A DNA stretch of 64,000 nt from Viola odorata (taxonomy: Eukaryota; Streptophyta; Magnoliopsida; Malpighiales; Violaceae). Positions 63,992 through 64,000 of this stretch are shown here, piece by piece. Position 1 is the first letter of the stretch. Each line of letters starts with the position of its first letter. The stretch lies in contig OY829545.1 of assembly GCA_963691705.1 (NCBI GenBank), forward strand, positions 42,333,475-42,397,474, written 5' to 3'. Below the pieces are notes generated by a model, which was not told the origin of the DNA, made no database searches, and was given only the letters and a program-made list of their open reading frames with translations. The translations under genes were made by a program, and so were the position numbers.

Positions 63992-64000
63992 GAAGGGAAC

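Overview
This is nuclear DNA of a flowering plant, most likely a eudicot. It has a plant NF-YC transcription-factor gene with a long 5'-leader intron, a plant SKP1-like gene, and a dense stack of Ty3/gypsy LTR retrotransposons of the Tat/Ogre group, plus a Mutator-like element, a mariner remnant and MITE-like repeats. The species cannot be named from the sequence alone.

Layout. 1-1196: start of gag, a short 229-bp LTR and flank of a Tat (Retand-like) element on the minus strand. This block is a near copy of 20499-21682. 1197-17491: a minus-strand Ogre-like element: gag 1213-3570, a palindrome-rich spacer, ORF1 12388-14115, PBS at 14730-14747, a 2.7-kb 5' LTR at 14768-17491. Its pol and 3' LTR are missing. 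Inside its spacer sits element I (4919-12121), a Tat copy that lost gag-pol but kept its antisense genes. 17492-21227: element 0, the Tat copy whose reverse-transcriptase gene the Ogre element struck. 21228-23722: a palindromic AT-rich MITE-like repeat and a Mutator-like element with a 9-bp target duplication. 23723-34147: the gene island (NF-YC, SKP1-like) with degenerate repeats, EAR-motif repeats and a mariner transposase remnant. 34148 to about 47838: element II, a plus-strand Tat copy full of stops, carrying an inverted LTR-A-B block. 47839-48262: G/C-rich repeat flank. 48263-63991: element III, a structurally complete minus-strand Tat element of 15.7 kb, with 551/552-bp LTRs and the 5-bp target duplication GAAGG.

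The most notable system is a four-gene cassette, here called A, B, C and D, lying antisense to gag-pol between pol and the 3' LTR. It occurs three times (elements I, II, III). A is a small helical protein of about 128 residues. B is a small protein with a basic patch and an acidic tail. C and D are large proteins, each with a domain resembling the 'putative gypsy type transposon' family (Transposase_28), one conserved intron just after that domain, a Ser/Pro/Thr-rich linker and a C-terminal coiled coil. Most of the genes have their own TATA-like box, and some have poly(A) signals. The cassette thus looks like four independent Pol II genes convergent with gag-pol, and the two transcription directions meet over a conserved array of about six imperfect repeats. 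Extra antisense ORFs are known in Tat elements. The complete four-gene layout, its internal C/D paralogy, the shared repeats and a copy reduced to the cassette alone (element I) are what deserve a second look.

Most element genes are broken: in-frame stops mainly explained by C-to-T or G-to-A change, frameshifts, and in element III an integrase deletion that removes two of the three catalytic residues. The host genes NF-YC and SKP1-like are intact.
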